A program made the translations under genes and the position numbers. DNA of 64,000 nt, taken from contig OU862913.1 of NCBI GenBank assembly GCA_917880885.1, positions 44,239,460-44,303,459 on the forward strand, written 5' to 3'. Every line of letters begins with the position of its first letter. Position 1 is the stretch's first letter. This DNA comes from Limnephilus marmoratus. Taxonomy: Eukaryota; Arthropoda; Insecta; Trichoptera; Limnephilidae. Of this stretch, positions 44,149 through 56,404 are shown piece by piece. The notes under the pieces are model-generated. The model ran no database searches. It worked only from the letters and a program-made list of their open reading frames with translations, and was not told the DNA's origin.

Positions 44149-44689
44149 ATAAATATATAAATGAATTAATATTACTGGCTTACAACTAAGATTTACAATT
44201 ATAACTAGCGACTTTCATATAAGATTTATAGCTTGTGAATTATATTACTGGCTTACAACCAAGATTTACAATTATAACAAGTGACTTACATCTAAGCTCA
44301 AATATGATTGCAAACGCTAGTTTTTTTCTAATACCAGGTCTCATTTTGCTGATAACTTTTCAGTTTAATTTCAATAAAAAACTAAATGCTTTATCGTGTT
44401 TAACGGGCTTTTCCTCCAAAGACGCAAGCTGTGTGTACCCTCGTACGTGCTTGCTTTTTTCTATGTTTGTCAAAAGCGATAAATGAGTGATATCTGTCAA
44501 AAGGTTAGGATCTGTTCCTTTATATGTGTGCAGCGAATTTATCAAACTAACAAAGTGGTGAGTATTGCTATATCTGAGAAATGGTTTCTCGTGTGCTCAA
44601 TCCAGGACACATTTTCAACTTCATTATACGTAATAAAAATAAGTTTGTATTAGATTTTGCTAAAAGGTAATAATAATATTATTATGAGA
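44149..44689. repeat. Short tandem duplication and AT-rich spacer
   Basis: TGGCTTACAACTAAGATTTACAATT (44176 region) recurs at ~44252 with two changes. No recognised gene follows; the overlapping frames 44235-44545 show no domain. Confidence 0.4.
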
Positions 44690-45355
44690 CGATGTAGGAA
44701 TGTAAATATGACACCATAGTGAAGGGTAAAAGAAGTCGGAGACGCCTGAGGAAGACATTTCAATTTGAGTGGCGGGTTAGGGTACCGCCGCCCCGGGAAC
44801 CATTTATTAAAAACCAACATCCCTAACATATGTACGTCACTCTAAGGGGTTCATTATGTTTGACGACTTAGCAGGGGTTCCCAGGAAAGGGCGCGAAGCG
44901 TGATGGTTACACAGTAAATAAATAAATTAGATGATAATTACAGTAGGTACCTACCTAGCAAATGTTTGTGAAAATAATAAGTATTTCACTCATTCTGGGA
45001 TTCGTTTCTTCCCAGAGTATTTGTAATTTTTATAAAATGCATGCCTAATGTTTTAGAATAACGCAAAACTGTGTTATTTAATTATTTTTACAATAGCTAC
45101 AATAGGAAAATAATTTCCTCCAGGGCTTATATCATCTGTGTGGATGGTCTTAAAAGAAAGGAAGGAGAGGATGTTCTGGGAAGGAAAAAGGCATGAGGCG
45201 TGGCTCATGAGGTATCTGGGGTCAGTGGGTCCAGGAGTGACGGACGTATAAATCCATCCCTCTCACTGCGGAGCAAAGCGATAGCTCAAGAGAAGAGTGC
45301 AGGAAGCCTCAAATGGTCTCCTTCAACCAGTCCCTCCCGATTGGATTTATGTAAG
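44690..45355. mobile_element. LINE fragment and two SINE B pieces
   Basis: 44690-44770 encodes a GKRSRRRLRKTFQ-type relative of the LINE tail. 44845-44890 is a SINE B start (TTTGACGACTTAGCAGGGGT). 45115-45355 is SINE B in minus orientation (CCAGGAGTGACGGACGTATA, CTCCTTCAACCAGTCCCTCC). Confidence 0.55.
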
Positions 45356-46475
45356 GCTACCTCTAACTACCTATATCTCTGTGTCTTGAGGTAATTTTTC
45401 GCAAAAACCAAGTGAATCAATTATTGGAGAACGGTCACTCGGAATAACAGTAGAGAAGACTGACAAATCATGTTATGTGACAGAATGTAGATACCCGCGC
45501 AGCTTGGTCTACCTATTCATTTTATTGTTTAGTAAATCGCAACAACAAAATAACTGACAAGTCTAACCTACCTAGTGATAATTACAGATTTATGAAAGTT
45601 CTAAATTATTACAGCTAAATTATTACGTGTCTCGACCACAAATATTCCCTGCGCACAGAAACAATCATAAAAAATCAGAAAAACAACTTGACATTTTTTC
45701 AACAAATATAGTATCAAACTACCACACCATAGAAATGTGCTGAAAGCGTTCACGAGACGTGCATATCGGGATCGCTCGCACATAAGTTTGTCGCCTTCTA
45801 ACATGCGGATACCTATTCCCGCACCCCGCGCCGGGTGTAGCGGATTTTAGCTACCCGTGTCTAACGTTAATCTGATGAAAAATAATTACTTTTGTTTTTG
45901 TAATAACTTGGTTATTATAAGTCATATAACAGTGAAATTTTTGTTCGCGTAAATTTCATTATTGGTGTTATTTTTTTGTACTAAAATAAATAAAATACTA
46001 TCTGTAGTTTTCGAATGCGGCTGAAAAATAGATTGTATGAGAATTGTCGCTTCTGTTTCACCATAAATGGTAAAATACAGGTTAATTAATTGGCTACATA
46101 GCACTATAATATGTTTTTATGTTAAAATATGATTTTTTAATGTTGGCGAAAAATTTAAAAAATGATTTTCTGGAAATCTCGGAACAATTGAGGAAAATTT
46201 ATTTATTTGGTGTGGTCGCTCCAGTGGGTAAACACGCATTTTTTCCACTTTCAGATCAAATTGAACAAACCATTCAAGTTCGGTCACCATTTCTGTCAAA
46301 CGTCCAACGGATGGTAGTAGATATTTTTTTTTTTTTATTAGTAATAGAAGGTACATAAATTACAAATAAATTTTATACAGTAATTAATTACATAGTAGAA
46401 TATTTGATGTACCCCCATAATTAAGCAAGGCTTGTGTGTATGGGGGGTGTTATTGTATTGCTTTTTTAATATCAT
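45356..46475. other. Intergenic, no gene recognised
   Basis: 46117-46358 is open on both strands (79 codons each), but neither translation has a known domain. Otherwise unremarkable. Confidence 0.3.
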
Positions 46476-46745
46476 TCATTTTAAGTTTTCAGTATAATTT
46501 TTAAGGTGAGTTTTAAAACTTTTTATATTGGTATTCATGTTTCTAATTTTTTCTGGTAATGAATTAAAAAATTTTGCTCCGAGATATTTATGACTCAATT
46601 GTCCAATTTTTTTTTTACATTTTGGAGTGGGAAGTATTGATGTTTGTGTAAGACTTCTGTTATTTTTGAAGGGTGCAACTTGATTTTTAATATTATCTTT
46701 ATAAATTTGTAATGTTGCATGATAAAAGTATAAGAAATGAAAAGT
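46476..46745 (-). pseudogene. CR1-like LINE 3' end, minus
   Basis: The minus-strand frame reads YFYHATLQIYKDNIKNQVAP, then FKNNRSLTQTSILPTPKCKK, then LGAKFFNSLPEKIRNMNTNI. It is the uninterrupted relative of the split copy at 26535-31100 and shows that copy's target site in its empty state. Confidence 0.8.
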
Positions 46746-47100
46746 AAAAGTATATGAATGCAACTACCGTCGTGCGCTACCACCACTGTTGATAACGTGC
46801 AATTGATGTCAAACGTAGCATCGTGTACGAACACTAGCAAAATAGTATAGTATAATAGTTGTGCGCATGAAGCTCGAGTCGCTTCTAAGTATCTTGAAAG
46901 AATATACAAAAAGAGATAAACGCATACATCTATAGGATTTAGCCTGCGAGAGAATGAGATATCAATAAAATGCGATCATGCGAGCCTCCATTAGTGTAGT
47001 GGTATAAAGCGCCTGACGAACTTCAGCAACCAGACATCCAGCGAACCAAGGGTGAATCTCACTTCTACCACGTGTGAATTGATCACTCTGTTTTTGTTTA
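46746..47100 (-). repeat. Dispersed repeat family Y, minus copy with insertion
   Basis: CAAAAAGAGATAAACGCATA and TTCACTTCTACCACGTGTGA match family Y. Between them ~46985-47010 reads CCTCCATTAGTGTAGTGGTA, resembling a tRNA A-box region not present in the other copies. Confidence 0.5.
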
Positions 47101-49264
47101 GATTTATGAACCCGTATCTAGTTCTTTTCTCTACTAGCAGATGCCCGGCATGCGTTGCAATACAATAACATTCAAATAAATAAATTGTTTCTCCCTGCAA
47201 GTCTGCGGGACCGTTCCCCTTCCCCTCCCGCGTCCTCTTTCCCGCCTCCCCCCTCTCTCATCACCCCTCCTGCGAACCACACCTCCTGCCTTCCCTCCGT
47301 GCCGCAAAAATATATAAAATACACACATTTTTAAACCATGCGCGTACCTTTTTTAAACAAATTTCATAACGCCACAGCTTACCATTATTTGTAGAAACCT
47401 TCGCGGGCGTTCGCACAACAAATCACCAAGGTTTCATCGCAATCGGATGATCTGTATGGCAGTGCATAAAGTATGAACAAACAAATATTGATTTTTGTAT
47501 GTAAGATTTCATAACGCCAGAGCTCACCATTATTTATAGAAACCTTTGCGGGCGTCTGCACAACAAATCCCAAGTTTCTTATATTAATAAAGATATCCAT
47601 ATAAACAGATTTATTAATATTTGTAGTGCATGTTGAAGGCAGTTAGTAGTGACCGTAAGGGTCCTCAGCAATAGTACGCTCGTTAAGGCGCCGCTACCCG
47701 AATTTCTACCCATTTCTTACATATCTCCCTTAAACATTTGAAGTTTTTAAGCTTTAAAAAAATATATGTTATCTTTGAAGACAATATCTAGAAGTGTTCC
47801 ACGCCGAAATGCAAATATTATGAAATCCCCTCGATAGAAAAAAATCAAAAAGTTTGCTCCAAAAATTATTAAAAACACGTCTGGTTCTATTATTTTACCG
47901 GTGAAATTTGTGAAAAAAATCAAAATGTTTCTTTAAAAGATACTTAAGACGCCTTCCATGAGATTTTTGCTTTTTTTAATCTTCTTTAATTATTTTATTG
48001 ATTATCTGTCTCATTCGCCATTAGACTGGCGTGCTAGATGGACCTATGCTTGGACCATGCTAGATGGACCTATGTCGTTCCGGCAACTAAAATTACGGGA
48101 ATTAACAAAATATATCTGGTTTCTCCAAGAAAAGATTATATTTATTACAAACTAGCTGGCACCCGGCATGTGTTGCTATGCCATTTGTTAGCGTCAACTA
48201 GAATTTGGCTGCACTCAGCAATTTATTGTGCGTGTATTTTGGAACCATAATATTGTTCCGTGATAATGATTGTGCCATCCTGTCTGCCCCGGTTCCCCTC
48301 CCGCCTACCTACCGGTGAGTTCCGAGATACGCATTGTACAAGCCGGATGAATATTTCGCTCCAACCAACGCCGATCATTTACGATTCACGTGAAAGTTAA
48401 TACAAGTCAATTAAGTTTTATTAATAATAAGATTCGCATCGCAATTGTTCCCTGGAACAAGTTAATACCAAGTGCAAAGTGTTCGGAAGATACCATTTCC
48501 AGACTCTCCTGTGAGTAAATCCCTATTCCTACTGTACAATATTATCATTGTCAATGCATAAACAAAATTTGCTGTAAATTATCATGCCGCTAGCTGAAAC
48601 ACCATTTAATAAAGACATTGTTTCTCCCTGCGCATCCTTTTCCATTCGTCCCGTTCACCTTCCTCCTCCCCTTCCTCTCTCGCATTCCCACTCCTCCTCT
48701 TCCACCTTCCTTCTCCTCACTCTACTTCCCCCCCCCTTCCACTGTCCCGCGAACCCCCCTCCCGACTTCTCCCCCCTCCTGAGTTCCTATCCCCCATCCC
48801 AAGTTCTCCTCCGCCCTCCAGGGTTCCCCTCCCCCTCCTACATTCCCTACATTCATTCCCGATACATTCAGTTTTTAAACAGCTTGCGTGCCACCTATTG
48901 CAATTTTTTTACACAAATTTCATGATGCCAGATCTCGTATATGTTATTCTGATGTATGAGCTATATTATTGTAAAGTTTCATTAAAATCCATTCAGTAGT
49001 TTTTGCGTGAATGAGTAACAAACACATGGATCCATATAAACCCTTCCCACTCCTCCCGCGAACCCCCTTTCCCGAGTCCCCCTTCCCTCACCTTCCTCCT
49101 CCCTCACCACTCTCCCATTCGCCTCCCCCTCCCGCACTCCATACATTCAGTCCCGGTACATTAAGTTTTCAAACAGTTCGCATGGCACCAATTGAAATAA
49201 TGCCAGAGCTCACCAGTATATATAGAAACCTTCTCAAGAAAAGTTTAGAAAAGTTTCGTCTTGC
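47101..49264. repeat. Cluster of interspersed repeats with C-rich tracts
   Basis: Repeat heads lie at 47136 (ACTAGCAGATGCCCGGCATG) and 48153 (ACTAGCTGGCACCCGGCATG). Shared interior CATTATTTGTAGAAACCTTC recurs at 47386 and 47529. C/T-rich tracts occur at 47210-47290, 48640-48850 and 49040-49145. The tail CAGTAGTTTTTGCGTGAATG is at 48995. The long open frames here arise from the C/T-rich tracts and have no domain. Confidence 0.55.
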
Positions 49265-49400
49265 TAAGTTTTTAGATTTTCACAGCCAAAAGTATTTTCG
49301 TTATTTGTTTTTTGGGGTGTTATGACGTGTTGCGCTACCCCCTTCTTTCCCTTCTTTAGCCAACGTTTTGGACAGCGTTGCAGTGTCCATCATCATTACC
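49265..49400. repeat. Half copy of the 27.06-kb foldback
   Basis: GTTTTTTGGGGTGTTATGAC, then GTTGCGCTACCCCC, then TAGCCAACGTTTTGGACAGC and CAGTGTCCATCATCATTACC follow the left arm of 27060-27290. The right arm is absent. Confidence 0.7.
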
Positions 49401-50483
49401 ACGGGTAGAATTACCCCCGGATATCCTGTATAAATAAAGAGCGAAAATATATACACTTGGGGTGACCTATGGCAGAGGTGTTGGTTATCCAATAAAGGTT
49501 CCCGGGGCGGCGGTACCCATTCCCGCCATGGGGTGGTACCATGGAACTATGATTCGAAGGAAGCGGCATAAACATTTCGGATCCTTTTATACCGCCAGAA
49601 CCAGTGTAGCTCTCTCCATTTTTCGGCGGCGGGGAGTGGGGATAGGATCGGGGTTACCGCTCAGCGAGCGGGGGAGGGTGAGCGCTTTACAGGGAAGGGC
49701 CGAACTGGTAATGGGCTGATTATTTAATTTATTTTTTAAATAAGAAACGTTTCTCAGTTTTTTTTTTCGTATTTTAAGCACAAAATATAAAAGCCCATTA
49801 CGTTTTATTTGCTGAACGAATTTCTTTTTCATAATTAATAATTTTCTTAGTTTTAACCACGTTTATTGTTTATAAAAGAACCGACATATTTCCTGATCAA
49901 TGCTCACTTCCTAAGCGTTTACTTACTTTAAAAAAAAATTATGAAACAAGATTATGGTTGATTCGTGTAGATTAAAAAAATATATATTAGTTAGTATTCT
50001 TTTTTTAAAACATATTTTAAATAATCAACAGACTTGCAGTGTAAAATTCAGTGCATTTTTATATTTTTTCTTGATGTAAGCTGGTGTTTGAGTTTTAGGA
50101 AAGAAGTGCTCGTTATTAATCTAATAAAAACTGTAATTACAGTGATAACAAAATATTTAAAAAAATTAGAATGCTCGAACAAAGGATGGATAAGTACAGG
50201 AGACATTAATAACAATTTAAAAGTTATAAAAGCATAATAAAATAAGTGTCACGTGAAGAGAAATACTATCAGCGTTTCTCCTTTAACAGAACTGGTTCTT
50301 GATCCTGCTGAAACTTCCGCTGTAATCAACGAGCTAGCTCCTTTACCACAATTTGCAACAACGATAAAGTTAGACAAGAATATATTTACACAGGAATCCA
50401 AACAAAATAATTATCGACAAAGACGGCAAGGTAGCGCGGAGGGAATTTCTCTAAAAAGTTATTAGGACCCAAGAAGAGCAAGG
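49401..50483. other. Intergenic with a repeat start and small unknown frames
   Basis: 49470-49545 (GCAGAGGTGTTGGTTATCCA, GCGGCGGTACCCATTCCCGC) resembles 15310-15375 and ~57030. + frames 50034-50237 and 50253-50465 have no recognised domain. The second runs toward the P-element relic and may be part of a broken element or transcript. Confidence 0.35.
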
Positions 50484-51115
50484 CCTAAATTTCGCCCATG
50501 AAATAACATACCAACACTTTATTTCAGAAAACAGATAATGAAGGTCAATCTAGCAACCCAACTACTAAGCCGAAGTGCTACCACAGTCGTATAATTTTGT
50601 AGAGAAGGGTTAAAAATGGCGTAATACAAAGATTCAGAAGCCACTTGCAAGTTTTTAAAATCTTGAATGATCTCTTTGGCGTTTTAAACTCTCGAAATCT
50701 TCGAAAATTTGTATTCCGGTGACCCTTGTCTCCCTTAAATAAAGAAACCATATTGATTTTTTTAGGTGGAGCCACTGATAGATTATCTTAACACTTAATA
50801 ATTAAAGTAACCAAACAATTATAATTAACAAAATAATTATAGTAACCAAACGGATGAATAAAGAAAACAAAACATTTAAAATAACAAAAAACGAAAAACA
50901 AAGTGTGTACAAAACAGGCTTCTTGGGAATAGTACAAATACAAAGTCTGAAATATTTATGCAAAAATTTAATTCAGGACTATTAAGTAAAAAATTTAGCT
51001 TCTTACAAATTAAGCCTAAATCATATAGAGTACCTTTTCGGCAATTTAAGATCACATAGAGGTCATAGTAATAACTCGAATGCTCTGCAGTTTAAAAACT
51101 CCTCGGTCATTTAAA
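50484..51115 (+). pseudogene. P-element (THAP9-like) transposase relic, plus strand
   Basis: Reading across frameshifts gives GLNFAHEITYQHFISE, then VNLATQLLSRSATT, then FKILNDLFGVLNSRNLRKFV, then KTGFLGIVQIQSLKYLC, then HIEYLFGNLRSHRGHSNNSN. Each piece aligns in order with the minus-strand copy (LHFANKL, VKLATQLFSESVADS, LKMINDLFDVLNSRNLKQLG, KTGFIGFCIDIESM, HLELFFGNIRSHGGCNNNPT). There is at least one break per 100 codons. It ends where the minus copy's 3' end begins, giving a tail-to-tail pair. Confidence 0.75.
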
Positions 51116-51151
51116 TTTAATAAAAACCACTTAAAGCCAGAATCTGTTAAC

Positions 51152-53665
51152 CTACTGTCCCTTAAAATGCAATAACTTATTGTACAATTGTCGCTTTTTG
51201 GCGGGTATGTGATCGTACTGCTTACTAATATAATGAATTCTAATATCGACATATTTTTCTAATACTGCTTCAAGTAAATTAATGAGATGCTTCGATGTTG
51301 GAAACTGTTCATGCATGTGGTCTTCCAAAGACTTAAATATCGGAATACCTATGAATGCTTTTAAAGTTTTACTGACAATGGTCGCTTTGCCATATTTTGG
51401 AAGAAGCATTTTACCTCCACTTTCAGACAACATCGTCTTTATGATGGATTCAGCCTTCACACAAATTGCGACTACATCATCAGAAGGATAGACAAGACCT
51501 CCTTTATCTTTAAGCGCAATCAACACATGTTGGAACGATTTGTTTATTGAATGTAATGAGCTGATACAAGTTTCGCACATTATTTTTTTGCATAATGATC
51601 TGACAACATATCCTCCTATATAAGTACTATACTCCTACAACATATACTCCTATCTGTCGGTCAGAATCCAAAGAGATATCAACGGGATTAAATACAAAAT
51701 TCATATCAAAATTGTCAAAATCTTCCGAAACATTTTCTTCATCCGAAATACTTTCACTATCCTCGACCCTATACCTATTTGATGATTGATTTATCGTTTT
51801 TATTGCCGATGTACTAGTTAATATTATCTAAAGGTATGCAATTACCGCTGAAAGAATCACGCAGTTCCATGTGCAATAAGTTTTTTTTATAAATGCCTTT
51901 AAATTGGCGACTTGTCGGATTATTATTGCATCCGCCGTGAGAACGAATATTCCCAAAGAATAGTTCTAAGTGATTTTGACTGCACTTATAGAGTGATAAA
52001 AAATTTAGCAACTTTTTTTTTATTACTAAACTGTTATACATTTTAATCATACTCTCAATATCTATGCAGAATCCAATAAAACCAGTTTTTCTATTAGACG
52101 AAATAGCATTTTGCCCATCGTTGAACTTAAGTGCCATAAGGTATTCTTTGGCTTTATTTAAAAAAGCAAGATGATTATTAAAATTTTCAGGGTTTAAGGG
52201 TTTTTTAAAACCTAATTGTTTCAAATTTCTTGAATTTAAGACATCAAATAAATCATTTATCATTTTCAAAAATCGGACGGTGCCGTTAACATTTTTGAAC
52301 TCGGGCAAATTCAAATAACTACGGCATAAAATTAGAGAGTCAGCAACGCTCTCACTGAACAACTGTGTTGCTAATTTAACTTTCATTTTTTGATTTTGAA
52401 AATTTATATGTATCGGCCTCAATTTGTTCGCAAAATGTAATATTTTTTCATTTTGCATTTGATTTAAGCTTTCCAAATGATTCCATTTTGCTTCAATCTT
52501 ATTTTCATCAACTATTACTTTTTTGGCTTGAAAAGCGTTTCGAACTAATTTTATCATGTGGCAGGCATCTAAAAATACGCAAACATCTTCTTTAGTAGAT
52601 GGATGTTCGAAAAAAGTTTTTAATTGTGTAGGATCGAACGAACAGCCTAAAATTTTGGCCATAGAAATGTTCGCCGGACACCCATCAAACGTTAAAGACA
52701 CCACATCAATACCCAATAAGTAAGATGAATCTTTTCCAAACATTTACGTACCAAATTTGCCCTTTGTTCACCGGAAATTCCATTTACTAAAAAAAAAACC
52801 AACAGGCAACTTCCAACTATCATTGATTGCCACAACCATTAAGACAAAGGCTTCTTTTGCCCTTGTCAGGCAATCACCGTCTAATTTAGCACCCATGTCA
52901 ATAAATCCATGGTAATTGGAGCCATTAAATTCGACCTTAGTCATTATGGCCATTTCGTCGATCACTAGTCCGCAGAGAATTTTTTTACTTGAAGCTTTTC
53001 AGCCTTCATCTTCAAAGCACGAAATGCTTCCACTGTGAAACCAGCCTGGCCATCAATACTCTCGTACCACTTCCCAAGGGTCCTAGCGTGTGGCAAACAT
53101 GTATCAAAACTTCTTCGTACGTAATCGTAAGCTTTTGGAGAATAAAAATGTAAAGTTAGAGCAAACGATCTAAGGGCTGGGGAGAATTTTTTTTTGTCAG
53201 TTTTCCTTTATTCTGGAGCTGCCGGTTATAAAGTTCTCTACTGCTGATTGAAATTGACTCCAAGTCCGTAAACTCGTTTTCATTAACATGTTTACCTTCT
53301 TGTAAACATGTTAAAATCCCCTGCAAGCTGGCAATCTTTTTTAAGTGCCGTCTACGTGACGCTTTCAAACTTTTTTGCGTTCAATGAAGAGCGTTCTCCA
53401 CTTCCTCGCTTCTAATTGTATTTGATATCCAGCCCAATTCTGAATTTTTTTAAAGCGTTATTGCAATAAAATATTAAGTACCTTTTCAATTGAAAGCGAA
53501 GGTACTGCATGTCTGTGAAATAAAATAAATCCCTTCTCAGTTGTATAGAAGCAATCTTGCGAAAAGTGATAAGAGCAAATGCGTGTTGATTTGATTGAAA
53601 ACCAGTCATCACTCCGATTTAAGGCATCAACCCACTTTCTTTTTCTCTCAGGGTCTTTTGGAATC
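51152..53665 (-). pseudogene. P-element (THAP9-like) transposase, nearly full-length but broken
   Basis: From the N-terminal side: THAP zinc-finger part (WVDALNRSDDWFSIKSTRIC, then SYHFSQDCF, AVPSLSIE) after an acceptor at 53666; basic/coiled segment (KASRRRHLKKIASLQGILTC); FALTLHFYSPKAYDYVRRSF, LPHARTLGKWYESIDGQAGF; catalytic core start LVIDEMAIMTKVEFNGSNYH with GFIDMGAK; WKLPVGFFF; VVSLTFDGCPANISMAKILG; CVFLDACHMIKLVRNAF (52743-51814, 309 codons open); HLELFFGNIRSHGGCNNNPT; then YIGGYVVRSLCKKIMCETC and GGLVYPSDDVV to the stop at 51152. These are the P-element/THAP9 landmarks in order. Breaks include one lost A before VIDEMA (~52980) and shifts near 51815 and 51600. The first THAP exon with the leading cysteines was not found. 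THAP binds DNA and the RNase-H-like core would cut and join DNA; this copy cannot make an intact enzyme. Confidence 0.9.
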
Positions 53666-53951
53666 CTTCAATAATAAAAAAAATATTATTTAATTTTATG
53701 TACAGTTTGGCAAGAAAGTGTAGAAAATAAATGATGGCGCTGCGATCGTTTTCTAGTTTTAAATGGCAACACCAAGATGGCTCATAAGACAATAAACGTA
53801 TGTTTTAAAAAAACACTTCTGGCAAAATGCATATTTCATAGCGTATTTGTATTTTCAAAAAATTTGCACAAAAAACTGTAATTTAATAGAAGCAAAATAA
53901 AACAAAACAAGTTTTAAGTGGGTGTTTATTTCGATATAAAAATGTAGGTAC

Positions 53952-54716
53952 TTAAAAATTGAAGTCTATTAATTCAACACCCGACATGTAATTATTGTCT
54001 TTGTCCTCGTGTGATTCTTCTTCTTCCGTATCTTCATCTTCATCTAAACGCAGTTCATCGATATCATCATATATAGTACTGCCTCGTGCATAATATTCTG
54101 CCTCAATTTTCATCACGTGTTTGCAAGAATTTTTCCAATCATCAGCACTTATGCTATTACATATTATTATTATGCCCATTTTCCGTTTTCCCGGTGTTTC
54201 AAATTTTCCATCTGCCTTTTCCCCTTCCTTGACGATTCGTCTTACCGTTGTTTCAGATTTACCTGTGTGTGAAGAACATCATTAATATTATTATTATAGA
54301 AGGTAGTTTTAAAAACACACACTAGATAATATTCACTTAGAAAGAAAAAAAGAGAAAACGAGAAAAAGTAACTTTTCTACGAGTTTAAAGAAGTTGCATA
54401 TTATTATTATTTTATTGAGTTATTCCCTTTTTCCTGTGGCCGCATATTAACTGTCAAATTGAAATGTCAAATTCGAATTTTTTAACATAACCTCAAATCA
54501 GATTGTAATGGTTATTATCGCTCGAAAATTGGCATAAATCTTGTAATACTAATGAAATTTATTAAACAAACTATACTACGTACCATTCATTTCTGCAGTT
54601 CGTTTGTAAACATCTTCTAAATGGGACAGAAGCTTCTTCGCGTGACACTCGGCTAGGCAGTGTTGAAAAACGCAGAATATAACCCCTCTTGTATCACTAT
54701 GTAATAATTTATTCAT
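53952..54716 (-). CDS. Two-exon ORF: DDE transposase ends joined without the catalytic core
   Basis: Exon 1 runs 54716-54584 (starts MNKLLHSDTRGVIFCVFQHC, ends KRTAEMNG). The donor GTACGT follows at 54583; the acceptor CACACAG is at 54269-54263. Exon 2 runs 54262-53952 in frame (GKSETTVRRIVKEGEKADGK, FETPGKRKMG, then SADDWKNSCKHVMKIEAEYY, then an acidic tail DEDEDTEEEESHEDKD and LIDFNF, stop), 147 residues in total. The first part matches the helix-turn-helix arm of Tc1/IS630-like transposases (TGVSETTVRRI-KEG...TPGKKR). The end matches their C-terminus (PEDWKK..EHV.KIEEEYW.RD, acidic tail). The ~200-residue DDE catalytic domain between them is absent, yet splicing and frame are intact. Inverted words GGCAACACC near 53765 and GGTGTTGCC near 54848 may be its TIRs. 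It could be a domesticated or repressor-type DNA-binding protein, or a fortuitously intact deletion derivative. Confidence 0.6.
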
Positions 54717-54856
54717 TTTAATTAAATTCAGGCAAACAATGAATACAAATATTATCAAATCAGCGATATTCTACTCAGATTTAAGACAATAAATCAACCG
54801 TAACACGCGTTAACATGACAGCCATAGGAAACGTCATATAATTCGGTGTTGCCAAA

Positions 54857-55057
54857 GTAATGAACACGTTTAGTTCCAATTGATTTAATTTCTACACTTA
54901 TTTGCCAAACTATATGTATATATACATATGTTCATACTGCACCCTTGAGGTGAATTTTCAAGAAAACGGGCATTTTCAATCTATTTATAATCTATCAATC
55001 AATCATTTTAAATCTATTTTTAAACGACTTCAAAAAGGAGGAGGTTCTCAATTCGAC

Positions 55058-55106
<49 letters not shown>

Positions 55107-55554
55107 TATTTGTTACCTCAGAACTTTTGACTGGGTGAACCGATATTGATGATTTTTTTTTATTTGAAAGCTGGTGCTTTCTGTGTTGGTTCCATTTTAA
55201 TTTGGTTTAGTTCCGACAATGGCATCCATGAGAAAACCATATAAGTCTTAAATTTGCATTAAGTATGTGCGCCATAAATGAACGAATAACTCAATATCAC
55301 GCCAACCGATTTCAATAATTCTTTTTTTATTGAAAAGGATGTACTTCAAGGGAAATTTGATGAGAGTTTTGTTAGGTTCTGATTATCGAATTCATGAGAA
55401 ATTAACGAAACTCGGCCGAATCTCTCAATTTGACCCTAACGTCGCTATTGTCAAATTATATCTGTCTCATATGAGCAGCACGTTTAGTAGGTTTACCCAT
55501 ATTCAGGCAAATTAGTTAGTGTAGATTCAGTAAAAATAAAAAAATAAACTCAAA
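54857..55554. other. Repeat tail with 43-base T run; no gene
   Basis: AACGACTTCAAAAAGGAGGA at ~55022 leads into a poly(T) stretch at ~55062-55103, then CTGGGTGAACCGATATTGAT, a common insect repeat 3' section. 55330-55515 is open but without a domain. Confidence 0.45.
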
Positions 55555-55985
55555 TTTTAACAAAACAAAAAACGACTTCAAAAAATGCACTAAAAAGTAA
55601 AAAATAATTTCATATTCTTCTACAACTTCATAATCAACTCACTTTTTCTAATTATCAATATGTAGGTACGATTGTTATTTTTGGAGTCAGTGTCAGCAAA
55701 GGTACCCGGCCCGGCGTGTTCACTTGACAGCTCCCCGCGCCGCCGCGGCCCCGCTCTCGCCTCTCTTGTGCGACACAAGCACATCTCACCTTTAACTTTG
55801 TATGTTGTTACAAGCCTACCTTGACTGACACCGACTCCAAAAGTAACAATCGTACCTACATATTGATAATTAGAAAAAGTAAGTTGATTATGAAGTTACA
55901 ACTTACTTTTTTCTACAGAAGAAAACGAAATTATTTTTTACTTTTTAGTGCATTTTTTGAAGTCGTTTTTTTGTTTTGTTAAAAT
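55555..55985. mobile_element. Large foldback with GC-rich centre
   Basis: Arms from AAAAAACGACTTCAAAAAAT (~55567) and CAATATGTAGGTACGATTGT (~55656) pair with ACAATCGTACCTACATATTG (~55844) and ATTTTTTGAAGTCGTTTTTT (~55952). The loop (~55695-55770) is GC-rich (CTCCCCGCGCCGCCGCGGCC), in sharp contrast with the AT-rich arms. An (AT)n run follows at 55998-56030. Confidence 0.8.
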
Positions 55986-55997
55986 TTTAGTTTATAT

Positions 55998-56030
<33 letters not shown>

Positions 56031-56033
<3 letters not shown>

Positions 56034-56404
56034 AAGAATCCAAACTGCTTCCATCTGGAGCCAGAAAGACTATGGCATGTATGTTGTGAGGCTGAAGATG
56101 TGGGGAGGGGAAGAAGATGGGGACGAGGAAGATGGGGAAGTACCCGTCTTTTCAGATCTAGTCAACAAACACAGCTAAAGCCATTTCAAGCAACATTTCA
56201 ATTCTAATTGGTGGTCTTACACCAGGGCGATACTGAGAGTATGTTCCACCTGGAACGTGCCGGAAATAGAACTTATATTATTTTTAATTATAAAATGTTG
56301 AAAACACAGATCAATTGAATAAAATTTATCTGCGCGCACCGGGATTTGAACCCGCGACCTCCGGATTGCCAGTCAAGAGTTTTACCCCTCGACCACGGGG
56401 GCAT
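56031..56404 (-). mobile_element. SINE family A, minus copy
   Basis: Reads TGGTGTAAGACCACCAATTA in family orientation. The head at ~56404-56335 includes GGTCGAGGGGTAAAACTC and the B box GGTTCAAATCCCGG. The tail abuts the (AT)n run. Confidence 0.8.

Noticed and set aside
48584..48925. Proline/serine-rich 113-codon frame
   Set aside because: Produced by a C/T-rich low-complexity repeat tract; the same composition gives a second spurious frame at 49011-49325.
54902..55138. 78-codon plus frame with a poly-phenylalanine run
   Set aside because: The Phe run is the 43-base poly(T) tract of a repeat tail.
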